64,000 nucleotides of DNA from Bacillus xiapuensis (lineage in GTDB: Bacteria; Bacillota; Bacilli; Bacillales; Domibacillaceae). The position numbers were made by a program, and so were the translations under genes. Position 1 is the stretch's first letter; every line of letters starts with the position of its first letter. Below the pieces are notes generated by a model. That model ran no database searches. It was not told the DNA's origin and saw nothing but the letters and a program-made list of their open reading frames with translations. Positions 44,936 through 54,518 of this stretch are shown here, in pieces. The stretch covers positions 1,955,828 through 2,019,827 of the forward strand of contig NZ_KZ454939.1 in assembly GCF_002797355.1 (NCBI RefSeq), in the 5' to 3' direction.

Positions 44936-45855
44936 TAGATGGATACCCCCTGTTTTTCAGTGATTTCTAGGAAGCGTTCTTCCAGTGTTTTCGATACTTG
45001 TTTGACCTCGTAAATGCGGATGCCGCTTTGAGCAAGCATCGTCACAATATCCGGAATTTGCTCCTTTTTGCTTTCGATAATGAGTCGCCCTTCGGAAATC
45101 TTCGCCTGACCGCCTGGAAAGGCTTGCTTAATGTATTTAACGGCGTCTTCCGCATGATTAATTTCAAAGGAATACATCTCGTATTCATCTTCCATCCAGT
45201 TACGCACGGACTGCACATCAATTAATTTTCCTTTTTGAATGATCGCGATCCTGTCACACATCATTTCCATTTCGGATAATAAGTGGCTGGAAACAATGAC
45301 TGCCATGCCTCTTTTTTCAGCCAGCTCGCGCACATGCTGCCGAATTTCTCTGATTCCTGCCGGATCCAGTCCGTTCGTCGGCTCATCAAGAATTAACACT
45401 TTCGGATCGTGCAGAAGCGATTGAGCGATTCCCAGGCGCTGACGCATACCTAATGAATAAGTTTTCACTTTGTCATGAATGCGCTCGCTTAAACCGACGA
45501 ACTTCACCACTTCATCGATTTTCTCCTTCGTGATGCCTTGATGCATGCGCGCATATTGCTGCAAGTTTTCGTAGCCTGATAGAAACTTATACATTTCCGG
45601 GTTTTCTACAATAGCCCCAATATTTTCGACTGCTTTCTCGAAGTCCTTTTGGATACTGTGTCCGCAAATAACGATGTCGCCTTCGGTTATTTTCATTAAT
45701 CCCACGATCATGCGAATCGTTGTTGTTTTTCCCGCTCCGTTCGGGCCGAGAAAGCCGAATACCTCTCCTTCTTGAATCGAAAAGCTTAGCGAATCAATAA
45801 TTTTTTTCTTTTTAATTGTTTTTGAGACATTTTTCAATTCCACAAGTGCGGTCAT
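44935..45855 (-). CDS. ABC transporter ATP-binding protein, BcrA-like
   Basis: Full ABC ATPase: Walker A GPNGAGKTT, signature YSLGMRQRLGIAQSL, Walker B VLILDEPTNGLDPAG and the switch His in SSHLLSE. The C-terminal extension of about 85 residues is as in BcrA/BcrA-like and other ABC-2 exporters for antimicrobial peptides or bacitracin. 306 aa. Overlaps the upstream ATPase by four bases. Confidence 0.88.
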   Translation of the reverse strand: MTALVELKNVSKTIKKKKIIDSLSFSIQEGEVFGFLGPNGAGKTTTIRMIVGLMKITEGDIVICGHSIQKDFEKAVENIGAIVENPEMYKFLSGYENLQQYARMHQGITKEKIDEVVKFVGLSERIHDKVKTYSLGMRQRLGIAQSLLHDPKVLILDEPTNGLDPAGIREIRQHVRELAEKRGMAVIVSSHLLSEMEMMCDRIAIIQKGKLIDVQSVRNWMEDEYEMYSFEINHAEDAVKYIKQAFPGGQAKISEGRLIIESKKEQIPDIVTMLAQSGIRIYEVKQVSKTLEERFLEITEKQGVSI

Positions 45856-46565
45856 GACTGTCCCTCCTCCGTAAAATTATTCTTAAGCCATTGCAGGATA
45901 GAGGTTCCATTCTCCTCCCGCAGACTTTCCACATGACAATGCGCCTTTATTCTGCCTGCTTCCATGACAATTGCTTCATCTAAAACCGGCTCAATTTCCG
46001 TTATTTCATGAGTGGCAATAATCACTGTCTGCTCTCCGAAATTGATATAAGAAACGAGACCTTTGACGATTGTATCCCGCACCATTGGATCGAGACCGCT
46101 AAATGGCTCATCCAGCAACAAAACCGGCGCTTGCCGGGACAGGACGAGCAAGAGCTTTAGCCGCCCCTTTTGCCCTTCCGACAGCTTCGATATTTTCCTG
46201 GATGGATCCAATTGCAGAAAATCCATTAATTCCTTCGATTGATCCAGGGAGTAATCCGGAAATTGAGAGGAGTAATAATCAACCATTTGACTGATAGTTA
46301 AATTGGGATAAAGCATTCCTGAGCTGGCCAGAAAGGCTACTTCCGAGGAAATGCTGCGGTCAACGCGCCGGCCGTTCACAGTAACTTCCCCCTTAGTTGG
46401 AAACACAAGACCGGCAGCCATCTTCATTATCGTCGACTTTCCGCTTCCGTTGGGACCGAGAACGCCATACACTTTTCCTTTTTCAAAAGTGAAGGTCAGT
46501 TCGTCGAGCGCCTTTCTGCCGCCATAACGCTTGGATACCTGCTGAAGCTTAATCAACGTCCTCAC
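45852..46565 (-). CDS. ABC transporter ATP-binding protein, YtrB-like
   Basis: Second ATPase of the operon (237 aa): Walker A GPNGSGKST, Walker B VLLLDEPFSGLDPM, His switch IIATHEITE. The signature is degenerate (KLSEGQKGRLKLLL) but keeps SEGQ, as in YtrB. It is partnered most likely with the membrane protein encoded at 46933-47724. It overlaps the regulator gene by 17 bases, so translation is coupled. Confidence 0.87.
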   Translation of the reverse strand: MRTLIKLQQVSKRYGGRKALDELTFTFEKGKVYGVLGPNGSGKSTIMKMAAGLVFPTKGEVTVNGRRVDRSISSEVAFLASSGMLYPNLTISQMVDYYSSQFPDYSLDQSKELMDFLQLDPSRKISKLSEGQKGRLKLLLVLSRQAPVLLLDEPFSGLDPMVRDTIVKGLVSYINFGEQTVIIATHEITEIEPVLDEAIVMEAGRIKAHCHVESLREENGTSILQWLKNNFTEEGQS

Positions 46566-46929
46566 TCCCCTCGTTCAAGAATTGCTCAACAACCTTGATA
46601 ATCTCATCATCCTTAACGCCGATGCCGCGCATATTCTGAATGAATTGATGAATCATTTCCTGCTGAATGCTTACACGCAGCCGCCTCTTAACCTCAGCCT
46701 TTTCTGTCATAAAAGTCCCCTGTCCTCTTTTGGTCTCTATCACACCCATGCGCTCCAGCTCCCCGTAAGTTCGTTGGATCGTATTGGGGTTCACTCCCGA
46801 CTGGATGGCCATCTCCCTGACGGAAGGAAGCTTCTCCCCAGTCTGAATTTCTCCGCGCACAAATTGCTGAATAATCCGCTCGGCGATTTGTCTATAAATA
46901 GGTTTAGATGTTTTAAATTCTGCTGTCAT
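46549..46929 (-). CDS. GntR-family regulator, YtrA subfamily
   Basis: A 126-aa protein made of a GntR winged helix (SKPIYRQIAERIIQQFVRGE; KLPSVREMAIQSGVNPNTIQ) and only a short C-terminal dimerisation tail, the YtrA-subfamily form. It sits inside the ABC operon and is probably its repressor; an inverted repeat overlaps the promoter of the first gene. YtrA-type regulators often respond to cell-wall antibiotics. Confidence 0.9.
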   Translation of the reverse strand: MTAEFKTSKPIYRQIAERIIQQFVRGEIQTGEKLPSVREMAIQSGVNPNTIQRTYGELERMGVIETKRGQGTFMTEKAEVKRRLRVSIQQEMIHQFIQNMRGIGVKDDEIIKVVEQFLNEGSEDVD

Positions 46930-46932
46930 TGG

Positions 46933-47724
46933 TCACACCTCTACTTTTCGGCTGAGCAGCCAACAAGTCGCTAAAAACAGTACGACAACAAACAAAGCCG
47001 GGAGTATGAGCGGCCAAATGAAAATAACGGGCTCAGAAGCCGACTGCAGGGTTAATCCCAATAAGCGGTAGCCTTTCAAATTAGCATGGAAGCTTTCGCT
47101 GATTGGAATTGCCCAGCTGGACAATAATTTGCGGGTGGTCCGCAAAGCAAGCACCCCAGCCATAAGCACCTGCATAGTCAAATAAATCAGGACAATAATC
47201 AGCCAGCGAAACTTCTTCAATGCCGGAAAAGCGTTGAGCGAGTGATAGACAGCCCAGAAAAACAGCCCCAACAAAGTGAAGTAGATGGCCGATGTTAAAA
47301 TGCCTCCGTTAATCAAGAAGCCTTCCAAATAAGGAATGCGCGAATCAAAATTCGTGATAATCTCTTTCGGAAACTCAACGGAAAACGAAGCCAGCGTAAA
47401 TCCATCAATAAGAATGAGCGAAGCAGCCGTGACAGCAAAAGAAATGAGCAGCTTAGAAAGCAGCAATTGCCAAACGGCGGCTGTTCCGTGCAGCCAATAA
47501 TGGCCTGCTTTCTCTTCTTTATTCAGCAAAACCATCATGGCAATCGGCAGGGCGGCTATATGAAAAAGAGCGGCTAAATAAAGAAAGACTATTACCATAT
47601 CAAAGGTATCAAAATAAGAAAAAAATGCCGCTCCTACAATAAAAAGTACAGTCTCTGCCAGTAACCATACAAGAAAAAGGTCTTTAATTAACAGAAAGTC
47701 TTTCTTTATTAACCCACGAAACAT
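46933..47724 (-). CDS. ABC-type membrane protein, first gene of the operon
   Basis: A 263-aa protein with six to seven predicted transmembrane helices, starting MFRGLIKKDFLLIKDL, an ABC-2 permease-like start. It has no ATPase motif and is the likely channel for the YtrB-like ATPase. AGGAGGG lies 5 bases before the ATG. It is followed after three bases by the GntR gene. Confidence 0.8.
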   Translation of the reverse strand: MFRGLIKKDFLLIKDLFLVWLLAETVLFIVGAAFFSYFDTFDMVIVFLYLAALFHIAALPIAMMVLLNKEEKAGHYWLHGTAAVWQLLLSKLLISFAVTAASLILIDGFTLASFSVEFPKEIITNFDSRIPYLEGFLINGGILTSAIYFTLLGLFFWAVYHSLNAFPALKKFRWLIIVLIYLTMQVLMAGVLALRTTRKLLSSWAIPISESFHANLKGYRLLGLTLQSASEPVIFIWPLILPALFVVVLFLATCWLLSRKVEV

Positions 47725-47740
47725 TGCCCTCCCTCCTTTC

Positions 47741-47790
47741 GTGTACTACTGTACTAGCCAAATAGTACACTAAGACGGAAGATATGTCAA
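47741..47790 (-). promoter_or_regulatory. Promoter and probable GntR operator of the ABC operon
   Basis: On the minus strand, -35 TTGACA (47790-47785) and -10 TACTAT (47767-47762) are 17 bases apart. The inverted repeat GTGTACTA-N14-TAGTACAC (47770-47741) covers the -10 and the start region, and inner AGTAC copies are also visible. Arms of this kind (GTGTA...TACAC) fit YtrA-type regulators, so self-repression by the encoded GntR protein is likely. Confidence 0.7.
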
Positions 47791-48179
47791 CTCTATCGCC
47801 ATCTATTTCCCTGAAACTGCGTCTTAGATTTTCGACAATGCCACAAGGCCGTTGACCACCAAATGAGACCAAAACGAGCTCGAAGCGGATCATCATTTGC
47901 TTAGCGCCGGAATTCAAAACATTATTGTCCCGGCTTCAATGCTTGTCTTTTCTCCATTCACAATCGCAGCCTAATAATCTGTTCTAAACTTGCAGCAGCT
48001 AGTCCACCTACCCAAAACAGCATTACCTTTTTTCGTTTCCTGTTACTCTCCTTTCGTTACTATACCTCCCATCCCACATTTCCATAACAATCAACAGATG
48101 GAACTTTTACTAAGACTTAAGACTGAACATCGAAATGCAAAGGAGCCTCAAAAAAATTTAACCAGCAGAAAATCCTAAA

Positions 48180-49339
48180 ATAGAGGATCAAGATCCTCCT
48201 CGTTTATCCCGTGCGGAAGATACCACAAGACTCCCGCTTCAAGAAAGATGAAGCTTCTATGATCCATGAATGCCTTGCGGCGAAAAAAGTCAGTCCTGAA
48301 CAATTGTTGCAAGTGGAAATGGTCGTTGAAAACAAAATGGCACAGATGGAAAAAGGCGCGAACCAGGATGAATACGGAAAATAATAGAAGGACAAGCACC
48401 AAAAATGATCCTCCGTTAAAAAGCTGGCCAAATCCGTGAACGGTATTTTTTTCCCGCTCCTAGTGAAATATAAACGGCAAATGAAGACATTCGGCGACCG
48501 AAGCAGCTCTCCCAAAATCAATACAGATGCCATATTTATGAGAATGAAAGAAGATCACATGAAAAACGGGCGGCTAAAGCCCGGATGCAATGTGCAGATG
48601 GCAATGGAAAATTAAGTCCTCTTGTTCTATACCATTCACCATCGTCCAATGGATACCCGCTGTTTCATTCCGCACCTGGGAAACTGAAAGGCTCCCGCCT
48701 GCCGTATCCAAAAAAGGTGACCGCCGATGCCGGGAAAGTGAAAACAACTACATGTGTGCGACGGAAGAAAGAATAGACGATTTGATTCCTTACACCCCCT
48801 ACCTGAAAGAACAAAAGCGCAGTTTTAAAAAATGGTTGTCAGCCAAAGACAAGGCCTGTAAAGAAGAAAACAACGTATATATAAAGACCGCCGTATTCGC
48901 TTCAAACGTTGCTCCGCCTATACGGATTCTTTATGAATGAGAGGATTGGACGGAGGCCCGCTGAAAGCCCAATGTACAAGAGCGAAAGGGAAACCGGCAG
49001 ATTCATCGCACCCCCGTTTGCGAAGAAATGAAAGCAAAAGCCAAGAACTGCCTTTGGTCTGACGAGAACATACCGATTTATGCCCGGAGAAAAAACAAGG
49101 TCGAAAGTGCGTTCGGTCCTCTCAAGGGCAATCGGTCGTTCTGCCGTGTTTCGCTGCGTAGCCTTGCGGCGGTTCATACAGAATACGTCATTGTGGCGAT
49201 AGCCCGCCACTCCCTGAAAATGACAGGTCTTGCCCGAACATTTTCAGGAAGCCCGCTCACAGCAAAAGAACGCGGAGAGAAAAACGAGCTGTTTTTCCCT
49301 CCGCGTTCTTATTTTAGGGGATTATGAGACAGCCCCTTC
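48180..49339 (+). pseudogene. Decayed IS1182-family transposase
   Basis: Fragments of a DDE transposase are seen in different frames: DEASMIHECLAAKKVSPEQ (about 48240-48300), [17 protein letters not shown] (48540-48590), YTIHHRPMDTRCF (about 48630-48670), and SAFGPLKGNRSFCRVSLR to the end (49100-49327). Stops and frameshifts separate them, so the gene is dead. The right end, GAGACAGCCCC at about 49329-49339, looks like the terminal inverted repeat (GGGGCTGTCTC) and ends 3 bases before the tcdA stop codon. I could not find the left end; 47791-48180 contains no recognisable gene. Confidence 0.75.
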
Positions 49340-49341
49340 TT

Positions 49342-50103
49342 TTAATCGTTCACGCGCGCAATAGGAATGCCTTTCAACCGCTCACGGACGACATAGCTGG
49401 CCATAATTAAACCGCAAGTGGATGGTACAAAAGCGTTGGAGGAAGGCGGCATTTGCGCTTTGCGGACTTCCGCGTCATCCTTTCCAACAACTTTGCGCAC
49501 CTCTTCACGAATCACAATCGGGCTTTCGTCAGAGAATACAACCGGTATTCCTTTTCTAATGCCTTCCTTGCGCAAGCGCGTGCGGATCACTTTAGCAATC
49601 GGATCCGTATGCGTTTTCGAAATATCTGTAATTTGAAAGCGTGTCGGATCGAGCTTATTCGCCGCTCCCATGCTCGAGATAATCGGAATGTTTCGATTTA
49701 AGCATTGCTTCATTAAGTGAATCTTATAGGAAATCGTGTCGGACGCATCCACAACAAAGTCTAAATCATAACTGAAGAACTGTTCGAAGGTTTCTTCGGT
49801 ATAAAACATTTTCAATGCGATGACTTCGCACTCCGGATTAATATCAGCGATTCTCTCTTTCATGACATCCACTTTCGGCTTGCCGACTGTGGATAATAAA
49901 GCGGGCAGCTGGCGATTGACATTGGTGATATCAATCGTGTCTTTATCAACTAAAACAAGGCGGCCAACACCGGAGCGGGCAAGCGCTTCCGCAGAAAAGG
50001 AACCGACCCCGCCAATTCCCAGAATAGCCACCGTTGTATTTTTTAAAATATCCAGCCCTTCTTTGCCAATGGCAAGTTCATTTCGAGAAAATTGATGCAG
50101 CAT
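49342..50103 (-). CDS. tcdA: tRNA threonylcarbamoyladenosine dehydratase TcdA (YrvM)
   Basis: ThiF/E1-like enzyme that cyclises t6A37 of tRNA to ct6A. The ATP-binding motif is GIGGVGSFSAEALARSGVG with VLVDKDTID after it; DASDTISYK and PPSSNAFVPSTCG (CPG-like Cys region) are also present. 253 aa. Its neighbours, 6S RNA and aspS, match the B. subtilis order. Confidence 0.95.
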   Translation of the reverse strand: MLHQFSRNELAIGKEGLDILKNTTVAILGIGGVGSFSAEALARSGVGRLVLVDKDTIDITNVNRQLPALLSTVGKPKVDVMKERIADINPECEVIALKMFYTEETFEQFFSYDLDFVVDASDTISYKIHLMKQCLNRNIPIISSMGAANKLDPTRFQITDISKTHTDPIAKVIRTRLRKEGIRKGIPVVFSDESPIVIREEVRKVVGKDDAEVRKAQMPPSSNAFVPSTCGLIMASYVVRERLKGIPIARVND

Positions 50104-50193
50104 GCAAGGATCACTCCATGTCTATTTATAGTCTGTTCATTCAGATAAGACCTATCTTACTTAAAAAAGAGCGGGCACTCAAGTATTTTAGCC

Positions 50194-50225
50194 TAAAAAA
50201 ACAGCCTCTGAGAACAGGAGGCTGT
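50194..50225 (-). terminator. Terminator after 6S RNA
   Basis: ACAGCCTCCTG / CAGAGGCTGT stem (one mismatch) with a short loop, followed by seven T on the minus strand. Confidence 0.88.
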
Positions 50226-50244
50226 TGATGATGAAGGAAGAAGA

Positions 50245-50441
50245 GTAAGTCCCAATCGTGCCGTCCGATGGATCTATATGTTTTGAGCCCGCTCTTGGCA
50301 GGTGGGTGTCCTGCATTAAGCTTTATACGTCCTCTACCAAGGAAGCGTGTATGCCGCTTAATAACCCCGGACTCCCTAAACATATATTGTTCGGTCAAAA
50401 CAGATAGTAATGGAGACGAACACATCAGGACTTACCTTTGA
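50245..50441 (-). ncRNA. ssrS: 6S RNA (SsrS/BsrA type)
   Basis: On the minus strand the transcript begins near 50441. Its terminal stem pairs GTAAGTCC (50435-50428) with GGACTTAC (50252-50245). The 5' part, AAGTCCTGATGTGTT, matches the start of B. subtilis 6S-1 RNA (bsrA). A long irregular hairpin with an open centre is expected between. It sits between tcdA (yrvM) and aspS, exactly where bsrA lies in B. subtilis. 6S RNA mimics an open promoter and inhibits sigma-A RNA polymerase. Confidence 0.9.
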
Positions 50442-50448
50442 TGACTAC

Positions 50449-50477
50449 ATCTTATCATATGCATTTTTTGTTTTCAA
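50449..50477 (-). promoter_or_regulatory. Sigma-A promoter of 6S RNA
   Basis: -35 TTGAAA (50477-50472) and -10 TAAGAT (50454-50449) with a 17-base spacer, placing the start near 50442, just before the 6S terminal stem. Confidence 0.75.
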
Positions 50478-50501
50478 GCAGTTAATTATCAGAATATTTA
50501 A

Positions 50502-52280
50502 TTATTGTCTTTTTGCTGTTTGACGAATAGCTAATTGCAATTCTTCTAATTGACTATCGCTTACCGGGCTCGGCGCATCCATCAGCAGATCACTCGCGCT
50601 GGCTGTTTTCGGAAAAGCGATCGTATCGCGAAGGTTTGTGCGCCCAGAAAGCAGCATGACAATCCGGTCAAGCCCGAGTGCAATCCCGCCGTGTGGAGGT
50701 GTGCCATATTCAAATGCATCAAGCAAGAAGCCGAATTGCTCTTTCGCTTGCTCTTCTGTGAAGCCGAGAAGCTCAAACATTTTCTCTTGAATATCCCGCT
50801 CAAAGATTCGGATGGAACCACCGCCAAGCTCATAGCCATTTAAGACAATATCATATGCTTGAGCCCGCACCTCTCCCGGCTTTTCATCAATCTTCGGCAA
50901 GTCCTCACGAACCGGCATCGTAAATGGATGGTGAGCGGCATAATAGCGGCCATCTTCATCATTGTATTCAAGAAGCGGCCAATCAGTAACCCACAGGAAG
51001 TTAAATTGATTCTCATCAATTAATCCCCGCTCTTTGCCGAGCTTCAGACGAAGCGCGCCTAAAGCATCGGCAACCACTGATTTTTTGTCAGCGACAAACA
51101 GCAATAAATCTCCTGCCGCTGCATCGGCTGCTTCGATAAGCTGCGCCTGTTCTTCTTCCGTAAAGAATTTAATGATCGGTCCCTTCAAGCCATCCTCTTC
51201 CACTTTCATCCAAGCAAGCCCTTTCGCGCCATAAATAGCCGCAAATTCGGTTAAATGATCAATATCCTTGCGGGAATAATCCGCTCCGCCGCCTTTAACA
51301 TTGATGAACTTTACTTGCCCGCCGTTTGCCACAGCACTCGTGAATACTTTAAATCCGGAATTCTTTACAACATCCGACGCATCGATCAGTTCCATACCAA
51401 AGCGTGTATCCGGCTTGTCTGAACCAAAACGACTCATCGCTTCACTGTATGTCATTCGAGGAAACGCCTCTGTCATCTCGATTCCCTTCACCTGCTTCAT
51501 AATGCGCTTCAGCATTTCTTCGGTCATCGCCATGATATCTTCCTGGCTCATAAAGCTTGCCTCAATATCAATTTGTGTGAATTCCGGCTGACGGTCAGCA
51601 CGCAAGTCCTCATCACGGAAGCAGCGGGCAATTTGATAATAACGGTCAAACCCGGATACCATCAGCAGCTGTTTGAAAATTTGCGGCGACTGCGGCAGCG
51701 CGTAGAATTCCCCTTCATGCACACGGCTTGGTACCAAATAATCGCGGGCTCCTTCAGGCGTGCTTCTTGTAAGAATCGGTGTTTCTACATCGAGAAAGCC
51801 CTCTTCATCTAAATAGTCGCGAACGGCTTTCGTAATGTCACTGCGCATCTTAAACGTTTCATACATAACCGGACGGCGCAGGTCCAAATAACGGTATTTT
51901 AAACGAATATCCTCGGATACCTCCACTTGATCTTCAATCATAAACGGCGGTGTTTTAGATTCGCTTAAAATCACTACGTTTTCCACTTCAATTTCAATTT
52001 TTCCTGTAGGAATATTTTCATTTACTGTGCTTTCATCACGGGCAATCACCGTTCCTTGAATATCCAGCACATATTCGTTGCGGACTTTCTCCGCTACCGC
52101 AAGGGCTTCCGCGGAGGTTTCTTGATTGAATACGATCTGCACGATGCCTGTCCGGTCGCGGAGATCAATGAAAATTACTCCTCCTAAATCACGGCGGCGC
52201 TGAACCCAGCCCTTTAATGATACTTTCTCGCCGATTTGCTGTTCTTTGATTTCTCCACAATAATATGATCTGCCAAACAT
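50502..52280 (-). CDS. aspS: Aspartyl-tRNA synthetase
   Basis: Class II synthetase, 592 aa: an N-terminal OB-fold anticodon domain ([20 protein letters not shown]), motif 2 [19 protein letters not shown], the bacterial GAD insertion, and motif 3 [16 protein letters not shown]. It starts one base after hisS ends and should be co-transcribed with it under the T-box leader of hisS. Confidence 0.97.
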   Translation of the reverse strand: MFGRSYYCGEIKEQQIGEKVSLKGWVQRRRDLGGVIFIDLRDRTGIVQIVFNQETSAEALAVAEKVRNEYVLDIQGTVIARDESTVNENIPTGKIEIEVENVVILSESKTPPFMIEDQVEVSEDIRLKYRYLDLRRPVMYETFKMRSDITKAVRDYLDEEGFLDVETPILTRSTPEGARDYLVPSRVHEGEFYALPQSPQIFKQLLMVSGFDRYYQIARCFRDEDLRADRQPEFTQIDIEASFMSQEDIMAMTEEMLKRIMKQVKGIEMTEAFPRMTYSEAMSRFGSDKPDTRFGMELIDASDVVKNSGFKVFTSAVANGGQVKFINVKGGGADYSRKDIDHLTEFAAIYGAKGLAWMKVEEDGLKGPIIKFFTEEEQAQLIEAADAAAGDLLLFVADKKSVVADALGALRLKLGKERGLIDENQFNFLWVTDWPLLEYNDEDGRYYAAHHPFTMPVREDLPKIDEKPGEVRAQAYDIVLNGYELGGGSIRIFERDIQEKMFELLGFTEEQAKEQFGFLLDAFEYGTPPHGGIALGLDRIVMLLSGRTNLRDTIAFPKTASASDLLMDAPSPVSDSQLEELQLAIRQTAKRQ

Positions 52281-53558
52281 TTATTTTTCCTCCATCTTGT
52301 TTTTTAAGATCTTCGCCAGCTGATCCAGCTGAATTTGCTGCTGTTCGCCTGTTTCCATGTTTTTCAAAGTAATTTGGTTGGCCCGCAGTTCATCCTCGCC
52401 AAGAATCGCTACAAATCGGGCATTCAAACGGTCGGCTGCCTTGAACTGGGCTTTCATTTTGCGGTCTTGGTAATCGCGCTCCGCTTTCAGCCCGGCGGAC
52501 CGCAAGTCATGCAGCAGTTTCACGCTATAATCTTTCGCTTCGTCTCCAAGCGTAACAAGATAACAATCCAGAGCGTTTTCATTCGGCCAATTTAAGCCTT
52601 CTGCCTCCACGGCAGCTATGAAGCGCTCAATGCTGAATGCAAAGCCGATCCCCGGTGAATCAGGCCCGCCTAACTGACTGACCAAACCGCTGTAACGGCC
52701 CCCGCCGCATAATGTTGTAATGGCTCCAAACCCTTCAGCATCGCTCATGACTTCAAATGCGGTGTGATTATAATAATCCAACCCGCGTACAAGAGTCGGA
52801 TCCACCACGTATTCAATGTGTAAATCCTGCAAATATTGCTGCACCTTTTCAAAGTATGTACGTGAATAGTCTGTTAGATAATCCAAAATGGAAGGAGCAG
52901 TGGCCATTAGCTCATGTTCTCTGTCTTTCTTGCAATCAAGAATGCGAAGCGGGTTTTTTTCGAGGCGGCTTTGGCAATCGGAACAGAACTCGCCGATCCG
53001 CGGCTGAAAATGCTTGATAAGCGCTTCCCTGTGAGCCGTGCGACTTTGAATATCTCCTAATGAGTTGATCACCAGCTTGATTTTCTTAAGTCCTGCCGCC
53101 TTGTAAATATCCATTACAAGAGCCAGCACTTCCGCATCAATGGCCGGATCCTCACTGCCGATCGCTTCCACGCCGAATTGGACAAATTGGCGGAAGCGGC
53201 CATGCTGCGGACGTTCATAGCGAAACATCGGCCCGCTGTAATACAGCTTTACTGGCTGATTGGGATCCCCGTACATTTTATTTTCGACAAAAGAACGGAC
53301 AACCGCTGCTGTTCCTTCCGGGCGGAGTGTCAGACTGCGGCCGCCCCGGTCTTGAAACGTATACATTTCCTTTTGAACAATATCGGTCGTATCGCCCACC
53401 CCCCGCTGAAACAATTCCGTATGCTCAAAAATTGGCGTGCGAATTTCTTTATATTGATAGTTACGGCATAGCTCTTTTGCAATCTGTTCGATGTACTGCC
53501 ACTTTTCGACCGTTCCCGGCAAAATATCTTGCGTGCCGCGCGGAATTTTTACATTCAT
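52281..53558 (-). CDS. hisS: Histidyl-tRNA synthetase
   Basis: Class II synthetase, 425 aa: [10 protein letters not shown] at the N-terminus, motif 2 [15 protein letters not shown], His-site motif [22 protein letters not shown] and [11 protein letters not shown] (motif 3), then an anticodon-binding domain. AAGGAGG precedes the ATG. It is controlled by the T-box leader at 53620-53880, with aspS downstream. Confidence 0.97.
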   Translation of the reverse strand: MNVKIPRGTQDILPGTVEKWQYIEQIAKELCRNYQYKEIRTPIFEHTELFQRGVGDTTDIVQKEMYTFQDRGGRSLTLRPEGTAAVVRSFVENKMYGDPNQPVKLYYSGPMFRYERPQHGRFRQFVQFGVEAIGSEDPAIDAEVLALVMDIYKAAGLKKIKLVINSLGDIQSRTAHREALIKHFQPRIGEFCSDCQSRLEKNPLRILDCKKDREHELMATAPSILDYLTDYSRTYFEKVQQYLQDLHIEYVVDPTLVRGLDYYNHTAFEVMSDAEGFGAITTLCGGGRYSGLVSQLGGPDSPGIGFAFSIERFIAAVEAEGLNWPNENALDCYLVTLGDEAKDYSVKLLHDLRSAGLKAERDYQDRKMKAQFKAADRLNARFVAILGEDELRANQITLKNMETGEQQQIQLDQLAKILKNKMEEK

Positions 53559-53619
53559 CGTTTTTCCTCCTTCTTAAATAAGCTAACATCCCATCGGCGG
53601 ACGGGTTTTTTCCAAAATA

Positions 53620-53880
53620 AAAAACTCCCGTCCCTGCGAGCAAGGGACGAGAGTCAGTTTCCCGTGGTGCCACCCTAGTTAAAGCTGATTGCTCAGCTTT
53701 CACTTTTCCAGTTAACGCCTGCCTACGTTTTCCCCTACTTACAGGTTCAAGGAAAAACCTCTGGAGTGTTCCTTCATTAAGCCGCTGCAAAAATGCTTCC
53801 AGCCAAGGCATTTTCTCTCTGTCGCCAGCGATTCTTAACTACTTTTCTCCTTCAACGGTTGATTGACTTTTTTAACTAAT
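53620..53880 (-). ncRNA. T-box leader of hisS-aspS
   Basis: On the minus strand, the T-box core AGGGTGGCACCACG lies at 53676-53663, followed by a terminator (ACTCTCGTCCCT / AGGGACGGGAGT at 53654-53624, then TTTTTT). Upstream, GAACACTCCAGAGG in the specifier region can present CAC, a His codon. This fits hisS control by uncharged tRNA-His; in other Firmicutes this leader can also read Asp. Confidence 0.88.
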
Positions 53881-53886
53881 GCACCT

Positions 53887-53915
53887 ATTATAAAAAACTT
53901 TCCTAGTTCATTCAA
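53887..53915 (-). promoter_or_regulatory. Sigma-A promoter of hisS-aspS
   Basis: -35 TTGAAT (53915-53910) and -10 TATAAT (53892-53887) with a 17-base spacer, just before the T-box leader. Confidence 0.8.
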
Positions 53916-54022
53916 GCTTCTTTTTGAACAAGCCGTGAGAAACAGCCATCCATCTCTTCTTGCTGCTTTTCACTCCGCGATCGCAGCATTCCGTTCTTTG
54001 CGAAGCACTAAAATTCCGAAAG

Positions 54023-54060
54023 AAAACCCGGCTTGTCAAGGCGCTGCCTATACAAGCCGG
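54023..54060 (-). terminator. Terminator after dtd
   Basis: A 9-bp stem CCGGCTTGT / ACAAGCCGG, followed on the minus strand by GTTTTC. It closes the relA-dtd transcript. Confidence 0.75.
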
Positions 54061-54065
54061 ATCAT

Positions 54066-54506
54066 TTACTTGCTTTCAAGTATGAGTGTAACCGGTCCGT
54101 CATTGATAAGCGATACATCCATCATCGCGCCGAAAATTCCGGTTTCCACTTGTATGCCCTTAGCTTTTAAACAGTCATTGAAGTGGTCATATACCGATTT
54201 CGCTTGATCACCCTTCGCCGCCGCCATGAAGTTGGGACGTCGGCCCTTTCGACAATCTCCATAGAGCGTAAATTGGGAAACAGATAAGACCGAGCCGCCC
54301 GCCTCAATCAGAGAACGGTTCATCTTGCCCTCTTCATCTTCAAATATCCGTAAATGAACGACCTTATCCGCTAAATAAGCCGCCTCCTCTTCTCCATCTT
54401 CATGGGTCACCCCAACAAGGAGAACGATCCCTTTGTCAATTTGGCCAACCACTTTCTCATCAACGGTTACAGAAGCTTCCTTGCTTCGCTGCAGAACTAC
54501 TTTCAT
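54066..54506 (-). CDS. dtd: D-aminoacyl-tRNA deacylase Dtd
   Basis: Removes D-amino acids (and Gly mischarged on tRNA-Ala) from tRNA. The 146-aa product has the [18 protein letters not shown] motif and the Gly-cisPro site in [11 protein letters not shown] at the C-terminus. It follows relA by 12 bases, the standard Firmicutes order. Confidence 0.95.
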   Translation of the reverse strand: MKVVLQRSKEASVTVDEKVVGQIDKGIVLLVGVTHEDGEEEAAYLADKVVHLRIFEDEEGKMNRSLIEAGGSVLSVSQFTLYGDCRKGRRPNFMAAAKGDQAKSVYDHFNDCLKAKGIQVETGIFGAMMDVSLINDGPVTLILESK

Positions 54507-54518
54507 GTCTCAACACCC

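Noticed and set aside
47684-47917. Minus-strand 77-codon frame covering the ABC operon promoter
   Set aside because: It overlaps the promoter, the operator and the first gene in another frame; no homology.
53461-53811. Minus-strand 116-codon frame in the hisS leader
   Set aside because: It is the T-box leader read as codons; the stem and terminator explain the sequence.
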